Shown: piece after piece, positions 17,953-30,279 of the stretch
How the letters are laid out: the number at the start of each line of letters is the position of its first letter
Position numbering within the stretch: position 1 is the first letter of the stretch
NCBI RefSeq assembly: GCF_002139875.1
Contig: NZ_CP018793.1
Span: 1,116,001-1,180,000, forward strand
Reading direction: 5' to 3'
Length of the DNA: 64,000 nt
Origin: Campylobacter vicugnae
GTDB taxonomy: Bacteria > Campylobacterota > Campylobacteria > Campylobacterales > Campylobacteraceae
Position numbers and translations under genes: made by a program
Notes under the pieces: model-generated
Database searches by the model: none
What the model saw: only the letters and a program-made list of their open reading frames with translations
Told to the model about the DNA's origin: nothing

Positions 17953-19533
17953 TTACTGAAGTAGTCTTAAGATGTTTTGTTGTACTGAGTTGGCTTGACT
18001 CATAGCGTAGCTACCACTTTGAGCTAGGATATTAAATTTAGAGAAGTTTGCACTCTCACTAGCAAAGTCCACATCTCTTATTTGAGATTCAGCTGATTTT
18101 ACATTTACTTGAGTTACTGTAATATTATTTATAGTAGCTACAAGCTGATTTTGAACCGAACCTAGATCAGCTCTTAATTTATCTAGAGTTTTTCTAGCTG
18201 ATTCAGCTACATCTATCATAGCTTGAGCACCACCGTAAGTATTTACGCCACCAGTTTGATCTACTTCTTGACCAGCATTAGATGCATTTCCCATAAAGTA
18301 ACCCATAGCCTTAGCTAATGCTGCACTAACAGTACCTGAATTCATATATTTAAGATTTACAGAAGCCTGATTAAATACTGTTGAAGCAGCACTTGCCAAA
18401 CTAACAGCATTACCACCAGTAGTAAATCCTGATAGTGTTGAAATTCCGCCTATACCAACTTTAATATCTCTAGCATCTTGGCGTATAAATGTAAGTTGTC
18501 CTAAGAATAATGCACCACCGCCAGCGGTATAAGCAGATGCACCAGTAACTTGTCCACCCATAAATTTAGCACTTTGTGAAAATGCTCCAATTCTAATAGC
18601 TCTACCATCTTTAGCTGCTAGAACTAATTTACCATTTTCAATGCTAGCTTCTACGCCGGTTTCATCTTTTTTAGCGTTGATTGCTCCGATTAATACACCA
18701 TCGCTATCGTTTGCTTTTACATGAATATTACCAATTGTTACGCCATTAATGGTTAGATTTTGAATTGTACCAGCGGATATGCTATCACTAAAAATTTGAG
18801 TATTATTTACTTTAACTTTTACACCAGTTTTATCTGAAACTCCATTCATCATTTCAGCAATTGCTTTATAGCCATCTTTTTGAATTACTGTACCAGATAT
18901 AGTTTGAAATGTATAACCATTAGGATATCCATCAACACCACTTAACTTAACTTCTATATTTAATGCAGAAACTGCTGAAAAGTTAGAAACTATAGTATTA
19001 TTCATTGTCTCAAACCTAGTATGCCCAATAGTATTTGAGTTTGTAGCACCTATGCTTACTTTAGCTGTTTCATTACTATAAGCACCAATTTGGAAGTTTT
19101 TGTTTGAGAAGTTACCATTTAGTAGTTGTTGGCCATTGAAGCTTGTAGTAGTAGCTATCATATCTAGCTCTTCTAGCAGTCTGCTAATATCATTTTGAAG
19201 TGCTCTTCTAGAATCAGAGTTTTGACCATCTTGTGCTGCTTGGATAGCTTTGGTTTTAATAGTATCAAGTATTTTAATCTGTTCATCCATAGCTTTATCT
19301 GCAGTTTGAACAATACCAATTGCATCATTACCATTAGCTATTGCTTGACCTAAAGAGTTAGCTTGACTTTTTAGTGAATCAGCAATAACAAGACCAGAAG
19401 CATCATCAGCTGCTGTTTGAATTCTAAGACCTGAACTTAGGCGACCAAGTGAGCTAGTAAGCTCTCTATCAGTAATAAGTGAGTTAGCATGTGCATTCAT
19501 AGCTGCAATGTTAGTGTTAATTCTAAAACTCAT
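17953..19533 (-). CDS. flaA: Flagellin FlaA
   Basis: 526 aa. The conserved N-terminal D0/D1 region (MSFRINTNIAAMNAHANS..., LSSGLRIQTAADDASGL) and the C-terminal D1/D0 region (SQIRDVDFASESANFSKFNIL...QANSVQQNILRLLQ) flank a variable centre (~170-420) exposed on the filament. There is no signal peptide; export is by the flagellar type III apparatus. An SD (AAAGGATAT) precedes the ATG. A single flagellin gene is visible here; a flaB copy may lie elsewhere. A sigma28-type promoter and a terminator frame it as a monocistronic unit. Confidence 0.95.
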   Translation of the reverse strand: MSFRINTNIAAMNAHANSLITDRELTSSLGRLSSGLRIQTAADDASGLVIADSLKSQANSLGQAIANGNDAIGIVQTADKAMDEQIKILDTIKTKAIQAAQDGQNSDSRRALQNDISRLLEELDMIATTTSFNGQQLLNGNFSNKNFQIGAYSNETAKVSIGATNSNTIGHTRFETMNNTIVSNFSAVSALNIEVKLSGVDGYPNGYTFQTISGTVIQKDGYKAIAEMMNGVSDKTGVKVKVNNTQIFSDSISAGTIQNLTINGVTIGNIHVKANDSDGVLIGAINAKKDETGVEASIENGKLVLAAKDGRAIRIGAFSQSAKFMGGQVTGASAYTAGGGALFLGQLTFIRQDARDIKVGIGGISTLSGFTTGGNAVSLASAASTVFNQASVNLKYMNSGTVSAALAKAMGYFMGNASNAGQEVDQTGGVNTYGGAQAMIDVAESARKTLDKLRADLGSVQNQLVATINNITVTQVNVKSAESQIRDVDFASESANFSKFNILAQSGSYAMSQANSVQQNILRLLQ

Positions 19534-19597
19534 TGTATATCCTTTAAAGTAAAATAATTTGGCTTAAACTTAATCCTTTGTTTAAGCATATACCATT

Positions 19598-19617
19598 ATA
19601 TCGCACACAATATTAAT
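19598..19617 (-). promoter_or_regulatory. Putative sigma28 (FliA) promoter of flaA
   Basis: The minus strand has CGATAT at 19598-19603, the usual -10 of Campylobacter FliA promoters, with TAAA 13 nt upstream inside an ATAAATAAATTAA stretch. Transcription would start near 19590, about 57 nt before the flaA ATG. Confidence 0.7.
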
Positions 19618-19627
19618 TTATTTATAT

Positions 19628-19637
19628 GGGGGGGGGG
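19628..19637. repeat. Poly-G tract (G10) just upstream of the flaA promoter
   Basis: Ten consecutive G on the plus strand (C10 in the flaA sense), about 38-47 bp upstream of the predicted flaA start. It follows ATG-like TATATG and is not in a convincing gene. In this genus tracts of this length are usually unstable. Confidence 0.85.
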
Positions 19638-20011
19638 AATTTGATATATTTTTCATAAAATTTGCAAATTTCTTTATAAATTTAATAGAATTTGAGTTAA
19701 ATTTGATAAATGTAACTATTTTATCATAAGATGAAATTTGAGAAAATTTAAAGAATTTAGCCAGATAGTTAAAATGTAATGCAAGTGTAATTAAATTTAA
19801 GAGATTTGAGGTTTTGGCTAGAAATAAGGGGTGAGATGGGTGGTTATTGCAAGAGGGATAAAGATAAATAGATCTATAAAAATATTGATTAAATAGCTTA
19901 AAACCATATAAAAGTATCAAATATAAATACACTAAATCCAAATATACCAAGGCATTGTTTTATAAAAGATAAATATGAGAAGCTAAATCCTAATAATATA
20001 CACTATAAGAC
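19638..20011. other. Gene-poor intergenic region
   Basis: About 370 bp of AT-rich sequence between the poly-G tract and the small-peptide locus. Open frames exist (for example 19618-19950 on the minus strand) but have low complexity and no SD. It may be decayed gene remnants; I recognise nothing in it. Confidence 0.4.
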
Positions 20012-20033
20012 AAAAAGCTACTCTTATGAGTGG
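20012..20033 (-). terminator. Terminator of the 26-aa peptide locus
   Basis: On the minus strand CCACTC-ATAA-GAGTAG (6 bp with one G-T pair) is followed by C and TTTTTG. It would end a transcript of about 250 nt that begins near 20258. Confidence 0.55.
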
Positions 20034-20101
20034 TAAAAGTTTTAAACTTGCTGAAGTTATTAAATAAGGTAGTAGATAAAGCCATAAGGGGTTGTATTTC
20101 T

Positions 20102-20182
20102 TCACTTTCGTGGGGTAAAGCTTAATAGCTTGATAATAATTACGCAAAGTAATATAATTACCATGAATACAAATTTTAGCAT
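20102..20182 (-). CDS. Hydrophobic 26-aa peptide, putative type I toxin (homologue of 38212-38277)
   Basis: ATG at 20182 follows a strong SD (GAAAGGAG, 20193-20200). The 26-residue product starts MLKFVFM, has the core VIILLCVIIIKLL and ends SFTPRK: one membrane span and a basic end. The core VIILLCVI, followed two residues later by Lys, is shared with the 21-aa peptide at 38.2 kb, and the codons ATT ATA yTA CTT TGy GTA ATw are nearly the same in both. The leader stem-loop is also homologous. A consensus TATAAT on the opposite strand lies within codons 8-10. Toxicity is an inference from this type I toxin-antitoxin layout; a leader or structural peptide is an alternative. Confidence 0.65.
   Translation of the reverse strand: MLKFVFMVIILLCVIIIKLLSFTPRK
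20153..20158 (+). promoter_or_regulatory. Antisense -10 box inside the 26-aa peptide gene
   Basis: Plus-strand TATAAT in AGTAATATAATTACC. A transcript from about 20165 would cover the start codon, SD and leader stem-loop of the peptide mRNA. The box occupies the same ATT ATA codons as in the homologous unit at 38239-38244. Confidence 0.5.
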
Positions 20183-20216
20183 TTATTCTTTTCTCCTTTC
20201 TATGGAGATAGAATTT

Positions 20217-20240
20217 GCCATAAGGATGCCGCCCTATGGC
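20217..20240 (-). other. 5' stem-loop of the 26-aa peptide mRNA
   Basis: On the minus strand GCCATAGG pairs with CCTTATGGC (one bulged T) and is followed by CAAATT, then the SD. The unit at 38159-38188 has GCCACAAGG/CCTTGTGGC followed by CAAATT. The right arm CCTTATGGC recurs after the ORF at 20081-20089, so the left arm has two possible partners. Confidence 0.55.
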
Positions 20241-20264
20241 ATAATCCCCATAACGCAATATATC

Positions 20265-20270
20265 ATTATA
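20265..20270 (-). promoter_or_regulatory. -10 box for the 26-aa peptide mRNA
   Basis: Minus-strand GATTATAATGATAT contains a perfect TATAAT. The start would be near 20258, giving a leader of about 75 nt with the stem-loop before the SD. Confidence 0.55.
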
Positions 20271-20432
20271 ATCTACTGATTTTCTTAAATTTTATACAAC
20301 TCCACTTCTAAATCTTTACACATAAAATAATAAAACATACAATCAAACTAATATAATAAAAGTAGCTTTTAATATAGCATAAACTAAATATTATAAAAAT
20401 ATAAAACCCTAGATATAAGAAGAAGAATACGC

Positions 20433-20765
20433 AAATAGATATAAATAGATATAAATAGATATAAATAGATATAAATAGATATAAATAGATATAAATAGAT
20501 ATAAATAGATATAAATAGATATAAATAGATATAAATAGATATAAATAGATATAAATAGATATAAATAGATATAAATAGATATAAATAGATATAAATAGAT
20601 ATAAATAGATATAAATAGATATAAATAGATATAAATAGATATAAATAGATATAAATAGATATAAATAGATATAAATAGATATAAATAGATATAAATAGAT
20701 ATAAATAGATATAAATAGATATAAATAGATATAAATAGATATAAATAGATATAAATAGATATAAA
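20433..20765. repeat. 10-bp tandem repeat array, 32 perfect copies
   Basis: The unit ATAAATAGAT is repeated 32 times without a single change from 20441 to 20760, with partial copies on both sides. The array lies ~100 bp downstream of the 5S rRNA end. The unit is not a multiple of three. On the minus strand all frames are open (Ile/Tyr/Leu/Phe/Ser only); on the plus strand every frame has TAG. No start signal supports a protein. Confidence 0.97.
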
Positions 20766-20861
20766 CCTAAAACATACTAGTAAAACAGATAAAGAATATA
20801 AAATATTGATTATATAATAAATATTGATTATAGAATAAAATAAAGATATAGAATATAACAA

Positions 20862-20981
20862 AGCTCGCAGCAACCTACTTTTCCAACATCCCAGTAAGGG
20901 AGAGTATCATCGGCCATGATGAGCTTAGCTTCTTGGTTCGAGATGGAGCAAGGCGTTTCCTCATCTGTATAGCCACGAGCA
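20862..20981 (-). rRNA. rrf: 5S ribosomal RNA
   Basis: About 120 nt. On the minus strand it begins GCTCGTGGCTATACAGATGA and ends GTAGGTTGCTGCGAGC. The 5' and 3' ends (GCTCG/CGAGC) close the terminal helix. CCATCTCGAACC is the conserved loop segment. It lies ~140 bp after the 23S gene in the same direction. Confidence 0.9.
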
Positions 20982-21101
20982 GTGTTAAATAAAATATCAT
21001 ATTAATTATAATATCTTATTTAACACTACTAATGTTAAATAATATTGTTAAAAATCACTGTTTTAATATCAAACAGAACCTATAAGAATAAAAGTTTATC
21101 C

Positions 21102-21119
21102 TTAACAAGGAAGTGATGC
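21102..21119 (-). other. 23S processing stalk, 3' arm
   Basis: TTAACAAGGAAGTGATGC on the plus strand is the exact reverse complement of 24061-24078. The two arms flank the 23S gene and would form the long helix cut by RNase III. Confidence 0.8.
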
Positions 21120-21120
21120 T

Positions 21121-24033
<2,913 letters not shown>

Positions 24034-24060
24034 ATTAGATTATTATGTATATTCTAATTC

Positions 24061-24078
24061 GCATCACTTCCTTGTTAA
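24061..24078 (-). other. 23S processing stalk, 5' arm
   Basis: GCATCACTTCCTTGTTAA, an 18-bp perfect partner of 21102-21119. It lies ~28 bp upstream of the mature 23S 5' end. Confidence 0.8.
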
Positions 24079-24456
24079 AGATAAAGTCTAGTAGATATAA
24101 ATTAAATAGGTAAATATAAAAATAAACTATTTAATTATTTAAGAATTAATTACTTAATTCTTGTTAATCTATTTAGATTTATAATATTTGAATTTAAATT
24201 TAATAAGACGGAAAGCATTAACATACTATTAAGTAAGTTTTAAAAACTTAATAGCTTGTGAAGTTAATATTTATACTCTATATAAACTATATTGGGATAA
24301 CATAATATAGAGTAGTTGCAATCAAATCAAATTCAAAGCTTTAACAAGTCCTGTAAAATTGTTTTAAATATTAAAACTTGATTGTGACTTTTAACAATGG
24401 TAAATTAAATAACTAAACTTTAGAAGTTAAAAGGTTTAACTTGAAAAGTGATTGGA
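24079..24456 (-). other. Long untranslated leader of the 23S-5S unit
   Basis: About 380 bp without an ORF or a tRNA. It contains inverted repeats CTATTAAGT/ACTTAATAG (24226-24254) and TACTCTATAT/ATATAGAGTA (about 24273-24315). These would fold in the leader RNA. tRNA-Ala, normally found in the 16S-23S spacer of this genus, is not here. Confidence 0.6.
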
Positions 24457-24462
24457 ATTATA
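24457..24462 (-). promoter_or_regulatory. rRNA-type promoter for 23S-5S
   Basis: Minus strand TTTAAGCATTACTCTTGTATAATTCCAATC: a perfect -10 TATAAT followed by TCCA. The same string appears before 16S (27499-27504) and tRNA-Ser (40081-40086). It lies just after the lysE-type gene and points to 23S. Confidence 0.65.
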
Positions 24463-24485
24463 CAAGAGTAATGCTTAAATAATTA

Positions 24486-25118
24486 TTAAATTTCTAATAT
24501 TTTTAAAAGAAATTTTGCTAGAGTGAAAACAACAAAAAACATAATAATAGCAATAAATATATCTATAATCTTGTTAATTATCGGTTTTGATAAGAAGTGA
24601 CTAAATTTTTTAGCACCAAAACCTAATGAAAAAAACCAAATAAACGAAGCAGAAAGACTACCAAGTGCAAAAATTATCTTCTCTTTCATATCAAATGTTA
24701 GCGCTGAAGCTCCAACCAAAAAAACAGTATCTAAATAAACATGTGGATTTAAAAGCGTAATACAAAGGGTTAAAATAATAGTTTTTTTAATAGAAAAATT
24801 TGAATGTTCTATCTCAAATATTACACTATTTTTGGTAGAAAATGCTGAAATTAATGCTGTTATAACATAATAACTAACAAATAAAATTCCAAGAGCTGTG
24901 ATTAATACATTTACTATCACATTTTTTGCTATAACTTCACCAACACCGAAAATTCCAGCTAATATCAATACAAAATCACACAAAAAACATACAAGGCAAA
25001 CATAAAATACATTATTTTTAGCTATACCTTGTCGCAAAACAAAAGCGTTTTGAGCTCCAATTGCCATAATAAGCGAAAGTGATAAAAAGAATCCTTTTAA
25101 AAAAATAAAATTTTGCAT
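24486..25118 (-). CDS. LysE/ArgO family amino-acid exporter
   Basis: 210 aa, six hydrophobic segments. The N-terminal helix ends in MAIGAQNAFVLRQGI, the signature of LysE/ArgO exporters, and LLNPHVYLDTVFLVG is the conserved second motif. It exports basic amino acids (lysine or arginine) across the inner membrane. It lies inside an rRNA locus, between tRNA-Ile and 23S, 2 bases after a 117-aa gene. Codon use is AT-rich like the rest of the window. No LysG/ArgP regulator is adjacent. Confidence 0.9.
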   Translation of the reverse strand: MQNFIFLKGFFLSLSLIMAIGAQNAFVLRQGIAKNNVFYVCLVCFLCDFVLILAGIFGVGEVIAKNVIVNVLITALGILFVSYYVITALISAFSTKNSVIFEIEHSNFSIKKTIILTLCITLLNPHVYLDTVFLVGASALTFDMKEKIIFALGSLSASFIWFFSLGFGAKKFSHFLSKPIINKIIDIFIAIIMFFVVFTLAKFLLKILEI

Positions 25119-25120
25119 AA

Positions 25121-25474
25121 CTATAATCCAAAAATTTTCTTTACTTTATCAAAATCAAAATCATTTTTATTAACAAAAATATAATCTCTTTCGTAAGCTG
25201 ATACAACTAATACACTTATACATTCTTCTTTGAGCGGTCTTAATATCTCAAATAGAATGCCGCTTTGTGAAAAATCAAAATTAATATTTTTATAAATTTC
25301 ATCATTATTAATTTTCGTAAATTTAGAGATATAATCGATTTTGTTTTTATGTAACAAATATAAATCATCTTCATATTCATCATAATATGATTGTAGTTTA
25401 TTTTGAATTTTTTCTAAATCTAAACCAATGTCAATACAATCAACAATAGTAATAGGAAAAGCTACTTTACTCAT
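25121..25474 (-). CDS. Unknown 117-aa cytoplasmic protein
   Basis: Soluble and acidic, no signal peptide, no family recognised. It begins MSKVAFPITIVDCIDIGLDLEKIQNKL and has a long helical central part rich in Asp, Tyr and Lys. The SD TAGGAGC precedes the ATG, only ~20 nt after the -10 box, so the leader is very short. It forms a two-gene unit with the LysE-type exporter. The start is supported by the SD. A role linked to amino-acid export is possible only by association. Confidence 0.7.
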   Translation of the reverse strand: MSKVAFPITIVDCIDIGLDLEKIQNKLQSYYDEYEDDLYLLHKNKIDYISKFTKINNDEIYKNINFDFSQSGILFEILRPLKEECISVLVVSAYERDYIFVNKNDFDFDKVKKIFGL

Positions 25475-25495
25475 TTCTTGCTCCTAAAAATAGGA

Positions 25496-25501
25496 ATTAT
25501 A
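25496..25501 (-). promoter_or_regulatory. Promoter of the 117-aa/lysE unit
   Basis: Minus strand TATCTTATATAATTCCTATT contains TATAAT followed by TCC, like the rRNA promoters in this window. The predicted start is ~15 nt before the ATG. Confidence 0.6.
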
Positions 25502-25561
25502 TAAGATATAAAATAAATTAAGAAAGAGAATAAAAATATTCATTAGCAGAAGAAATATAAA

Positions 25562-25638
25562 TGGTGGGCCTAACAAGACTTGAACTTGTGACCTCACCCT
25601 TATCAGGGGTGCACTCTAACCAGCTGAGCTATAGGCCC
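25562..25638 (-). tRNA. tRNA-Ile (anticodon GAT)
   Basis: 77 nt including an encoded CCA. Minus strand starts GGGCCTATAGCTCAGCTGG, the anticodon loop is CTGATAA and the T arm contains GTTCAAGTC. The acceptor arms GGGCCTA/TAGGCCC pair. It lies ~100 bp after 16S and is probably cotranscribed with it. Confidence 0.95.
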
Positions 25639-25671
25639 TTAAAAATAACTATTTTTATATATCAATCCCTC

Positions 25672-25694
25672 AAACCTAAACAAGTGTGATTGAG
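25672..25694 (-). other. 16S processing stalk, 3' arm
   Basis: AAACCTAAACAAGTGTGATTGAG nearly matches the reverse complement of 27356-27380; shown here as AAACCTAAACAAGTG plus GATTGAG. The pair brackets the 16S gene. Confidence 0.7.
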
Positions 25695-25738
25695 ACTCCT
25701 TTGAAGTGATAATTGTGAGATCATCACTTTGTACTCTA

Positions 25739-27250
<1,512 letters not shown>

Positions 27251-27355
27251 AAAATTAAAGTAGATAAACTACTTAAGTATTATGAAGTTTTAATCTAAAA
27301 ACTTTATATTATGTATATAAGTGTTGAATCTAATATTATATAATATAGATTCTGG

Positions 27356-27380
27356 CTCAATCGATCACTTGTTTAGATTT
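27356..27380 (-). other. 16S processing stalk, 5' arm
   Basis: CTCAATCGATCACTTGTTTA followed by GATTT, partner of 25672-25694, about 105 bp upstream of the 16S gene. Confidence 0.7.
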
Positions 27381-27409
27381 CAAAGATTGACTATAAAAGA
27401 TAGTTTAAC

Positions 27410-27504
27410 ATTATATAAATTAAAAAACAAAAACGATAAAGAGATGATTTAACCAAGTTTAAAAGATGGTTAAGGTGTTTCTCAATTCGTGAGCTGGAAT
27501 TATA
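27410..27504 (-). promoter_or_regulatory. 16S rRNA promoter region
   Basis: Two perfect minus-strand TATAAT boxes: 27499-27504 in CTCTTATATAATTCCAGCTC and 27410-27415 in ATTTATATAATGTTAAAC. The upstream one shares CTT(A/G)TATAATTCCA with the 23S and tRNA-Ser promoters and is the likelier main start. The 250 bp between it and 16S is leader with no ORF. Confidence 0.65.
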
Positions 27505-27681
27505 TAAGAGATATGCTTAAAAGTTGCTTAAATGGGTGGATACTACTATAAATGTTTTAAATTTTTAAGCAAATTTAATAAAAATTCAAATTTTTATCGT
27601 AATTTAACATTTTTTTTAAACTTTTTGCTAAGCGTTTTATATATTATGATAGACTTTCTTTCTTTAAAGTATGGAGAAAAT

Positions 27682-29481
27682 ATGCAGTACTATATAAATT
27701 TACTCAAAGAAAATAATCTTTTAAAAATAATAGATAAACCTTGCGATATAGATCTTGAGATTGCTCATATTAGTTACATTGAGGTTAAAAAAGATAATTC
27801 TAAAGCTATACTATTTACCAATCCTATAAATAAAAACGGTGATAAATTTCATCCAGTAATTACAAATATTTTTGGTAGTTTCAAGGCTTTAGAGCTGATA
27901 TTTGGGCGAGATGTTGATAATATTGCCAAAGAGATTGCAGCTCTTTTAAAACCTAAAAAACCAAATTCAATGAAAGAAAAATTTGACTTTTTTTCATATC
28001 TTTTAGGCTTAAAGTCTATCTTTCCAAAAAGATTAAAAGGCAAAGGCATATCTCAAGAGTGTCAAATGGAGCCAAATTTATATAAGCTTCCAGTTTTAAA
28101 AACATGGGATGATGATGGTGGAGCATTCATCACAATGGGGCAAGTTTATACTAAAACTTTAAATGGAACTACGCAAAATTTAGGAATGTATCGTTTGCAA
28201 ATTCACTCACAAAATGAGCTAGGAATGCATTGGCAAATTCATAAAGATGCAGCTCATTTTTTTCACGAATACAAACAAGCTGGCCAAAAAATGCCTGTAA
28301 GCGTTGCCATTGGTGGAGATCCACTATATATATGGTGTGGGCAAGCACCACTACCAAAAAATATTTTTGAATTAATGCTATATGGATTTATTCGTAAAAA
28401 ACCAGCAAAATTGGTAAAATCACTTACTAATGATATTTATGTACCTTTTGATGCTGATTTTATTATCGAGGGATTTGTAGATCCAAATGAGTTAAAAGAT
28501 GAAGGAAGATTTGGCGATCATACTGGCTATTATACACCAATAGAGCCATTTCCAGTAATGAAAGTAAGCAAAATTACGCATAAGAAAAATCCAATATTTG
28601 CTGCAACTGTCGTGGGCAAGCCTCCTTTAGAAGATAAATATATGGGATATGCAACAGAGCGTATATTTTTACCACTTTTACAAACTACTGCGCCAGATTT
28701 GATTGATTATAAAATGCCTGAAAATGGAGTATTTCATAACTTAATATTAGCTAAATTTAATAGTCTTTATCCAGCACACGCTCAGCAGCTTATGCATGCA
28801 TTTTGGGGCGTTGGTCAGATGAGCTTTGTAAAACATGCTATATTTGTCCCAAGCAATGCGCCTGATTTAGATGATTATGAGAATTTGGCTAAATTTATAC
28901 TAAATAAATTTAGTCCAAAAAGCTGCCTAATAACAAGTGGAGTTTGCGATCAGCTCGATCATGCTAGTCCAAACTCATGCTATGGAGGCAAACTAGGCAT
29001 AGATGCATCTATAGACTACTCTACTTTAGCACCAAGCGTGATAAGTAATACCGAACTACTAGATAAATTTAAAAAAATAAGCTCTGATATTTTAGAGGTA
29101 TATCAATATTTTACCGATACCAAAAATCCAATCTGTATGGTAAAAGTAGATAAAAAATCAAACCTAAAATCTCTTTTTAACTCTCTTTTAACGCTTAAAA
29201 GACATTTTAAAATTATAATATTTACAGATATTGATTCAAGAATAGATAATCCATATATGATGGTATGGCGTATTACTAATAGCATTGATGCCCAGCGAGA
29301 TATATATATAGATGATGAGCAAATTTGCATAGATGCGACTCGCAAAACCATAGATGATGGCTATACAAAAGAGTGGCCTAAAGAGACCAATTGCAATCAA
29401 GAAGTTGTTAAAAATTTGATTGATAGAGGCTTGATAGATAATGATACAAAATTATTTGAAAAATTTGAGATATTTGGCTGA
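27682..29481 (+). CDS. ubiD: UbiD family decarboxylase (probably futalosine-pathway menaquinone biosynthesis)
   Basis: 599 aa from the ATG at 27682, which has the SD TGGAGAAA 7 nt upstream. An open frame extends 50 codons further upstream but is hydrophobic, low in complexity and without an SD. UbiD features include [23 protein letters not shown], described by its parts MYRLQ and GMHWQIHKD, then [13 protein letters not shown] and [10 protein letters not shown]. These proteins use prenylated FMN. In Campylobacter, which makes menaquinone by the futalosine route, this protein probably removes a carboxyl group from the naphthoate intermediate. The flavin-prenyltransferase partner is not in the window. 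murI starts right at the stop. Confidence 0.9.
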   Translation: MQYYINLLKENNLLKIIDKPCDIDLEIAHISYIEVKKDNSKAILFTNPINKNGDKFHPVITNIFGSFKALELIFGRDVDNIAKEIAALLKPKKPNSMKEKFDFFSYLLGLKSIFPKRLKGKGISQECQMEPNLYKLPVLKTWDDDGGAFITMGQVYTKTLNGTTQNLGMYRLQIHSQNELGMHWQIHKDAAHFFHEYKQAGQKMPVSVAIGGDPLYIWCGQAPLPKNIFELMLYGFIRKKPAKLVKSLTNDIYVPFDADFIIEGFVDPNELKDEGRFGDHTGYYTPIEPFPVMKVSKITHKKNPIFAATVVGKPPLEDKYMGYATERIFLPLLQTTAPDLIDYKMPENGVFHNLILAKFNSLYPAHAQQLMHAFWGVGQMSFVKHAIFVPSNAPDLDDYENLAKFILNKFSPKSCLITSGVCDQLDHASPNSCYGGKLGIDASIDYSTLAPSVISNTELLDKFKKISSDILEVYQYFTDTKNPICMVKVDKKSNLKSLFNSLLTLKRHFKIIIFTDIDSRIDNPYMMVWRITNSIDAQRDIYIDDEQICIDATRKTIDDGYTKEWPKETNCNQEVVKNLIDRGLIDNDTKLFEKFEIFG

Positions 29482-30239
29482 TGGTTGTAGCAGTATTTGA
29501 CTCTGGGTTTGGTGGGTTAAGCCTATTATATGAGGCAATGAAAAAGCTTGAGGGGTGTGATTTTATCTATTTTGCTGATAATGAAAATGCACCCTATGGC
29601 ACTAAAAGCATAGATGAGATAAAAGCACTTAGCATTGATGCGGTTGATTTTTTAGCTAGTAAGGCTGATATTGTAGTCATTGCTTGCAATACTGCTACGA
29701 GCGCTGCTGTAAGCGACCTTAGAGAGAAATTTAACATACCAATTATCGGGATGGAACCAGCAGTAAATCTAGGTAAAGACGCAGATGGAGATATCTTAGT
29801 TATTGCTACACCTGCTACGATAAAAGGTGTAAAACTAAATGAATTACTAAAAAAATCAAATTTAAATAATAAAACTCATCTTCTGCCAATGCCTAAGCTT
29901 GTAGAATTTGCTCAAAATATGGAATTTAACTCACCAAATGTTAAAGAGTATATAAAAAATCAAATATCTAAATTTAATAGTAAAAATATATCTCTTTTAG
30001 TCTTAGGTTGCACACATTTTAACTACTTTAAAGATAGTTTTATAGACTTAATGCCAAATTCTAAAATAGTAGATGGAGTTGATGGAACCATAAGGCAGAT
30101 AAAAAGAAAAATAGATGAGCTTAATAGTAAAGGCAAAAATTTAGATACAAAATTACTATACTACTCATCAAAAAAGCAAAAAGATATAAATTTAATTACC
30201 CCATTTCTCTCAAGGCTTGATAAAATGGCTAAAATCTAA
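29481..30239 (+). CDS. murI: Glutamate racemase
   Basis: 252 aa. It begins [13 protein letters not shown], with the catalytic Asp/Ser motif. The two catalytic cysteines are in [11 protein letters not shown] (~68-78) and [11 protein letters not shown] (~173-183). It supplies D-glutamate for peptidoglycan. The start shares one base with the ubiD stop. Confidence 0.97.
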   Translation: MVVAVFDSGFGGLSLLYEAMKKLEGCDFIYFADNENAPYGTKSIDEIKALSIDAVDFLASKADIVVIACNTATSAAVSDLREKFNIPIIGMEPAVNLGKDADGDILVIATPATIKGVKLNELLKKSNLNNKTHLLPMPKLVEFAQNMEFNSPNVKEYIKNQISKFNSKNISLLVLGCTHFNYFKDSFIDLMPNSKIVDGVDGTIRQIKRKIDELNSKGKNLDTKLLYYSSKKQKDINLITPFLSRLDKMAKI

Positions 30240-30272
30240 GCAAATAAGCTGTGGCAATTATCTGCTTAGATT
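30233..30272. terminator. Bidirectional terminator between murI and the Sel1-repeat gene
   Basis: AATCTAAGCA (30233-30242) pairs perfectly with TGCTTAGATT (30263-30272). It overlaps the murI stop, lies between convergent genes and is flanked by T-rich or A-rich sequence on the two sides. Confidence 0.65.
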
Positions 30273-30279
30273 ATTTAAT

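Noticed and set aside
19618-19950. 110-aa minus-strand ORF with the poly-C tract near its end
   Set aside because: Low complexity, no SD and no recognisable domain; I treat the region as non-coding.
19983-20258. 91-aa minus-strand ORF overlapping the 26-aa peptide gene
   Set aside because: It begins with TTG at the predicted transcript start, without an SD, and runs through the terminator. The SD at 20193-20200 serves the short ORF in another frame.
20433-20765. CRISPR array
   Set aside because: Units are 10 bp and contiguous with no spacers, and there are no cas genes in the window.
20409-20873. 154-aa minus-strand ORF through the 10-bp repeat array
   Set aside because: It consists of a decapeptide period (Ile/Tyr/Leu/Phe/Ser) made by the repeat, starts inside 5S rRNA and has no SD. 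The strand is open in all frames by composition.
27532-27681. 50-codon N-terminal extension of the UbiD-like protein
   Set aside because: Hydrophobic, AT-driven sequence with no SD. The ATG at 27682 has an SD and matches the normal UbiD start.
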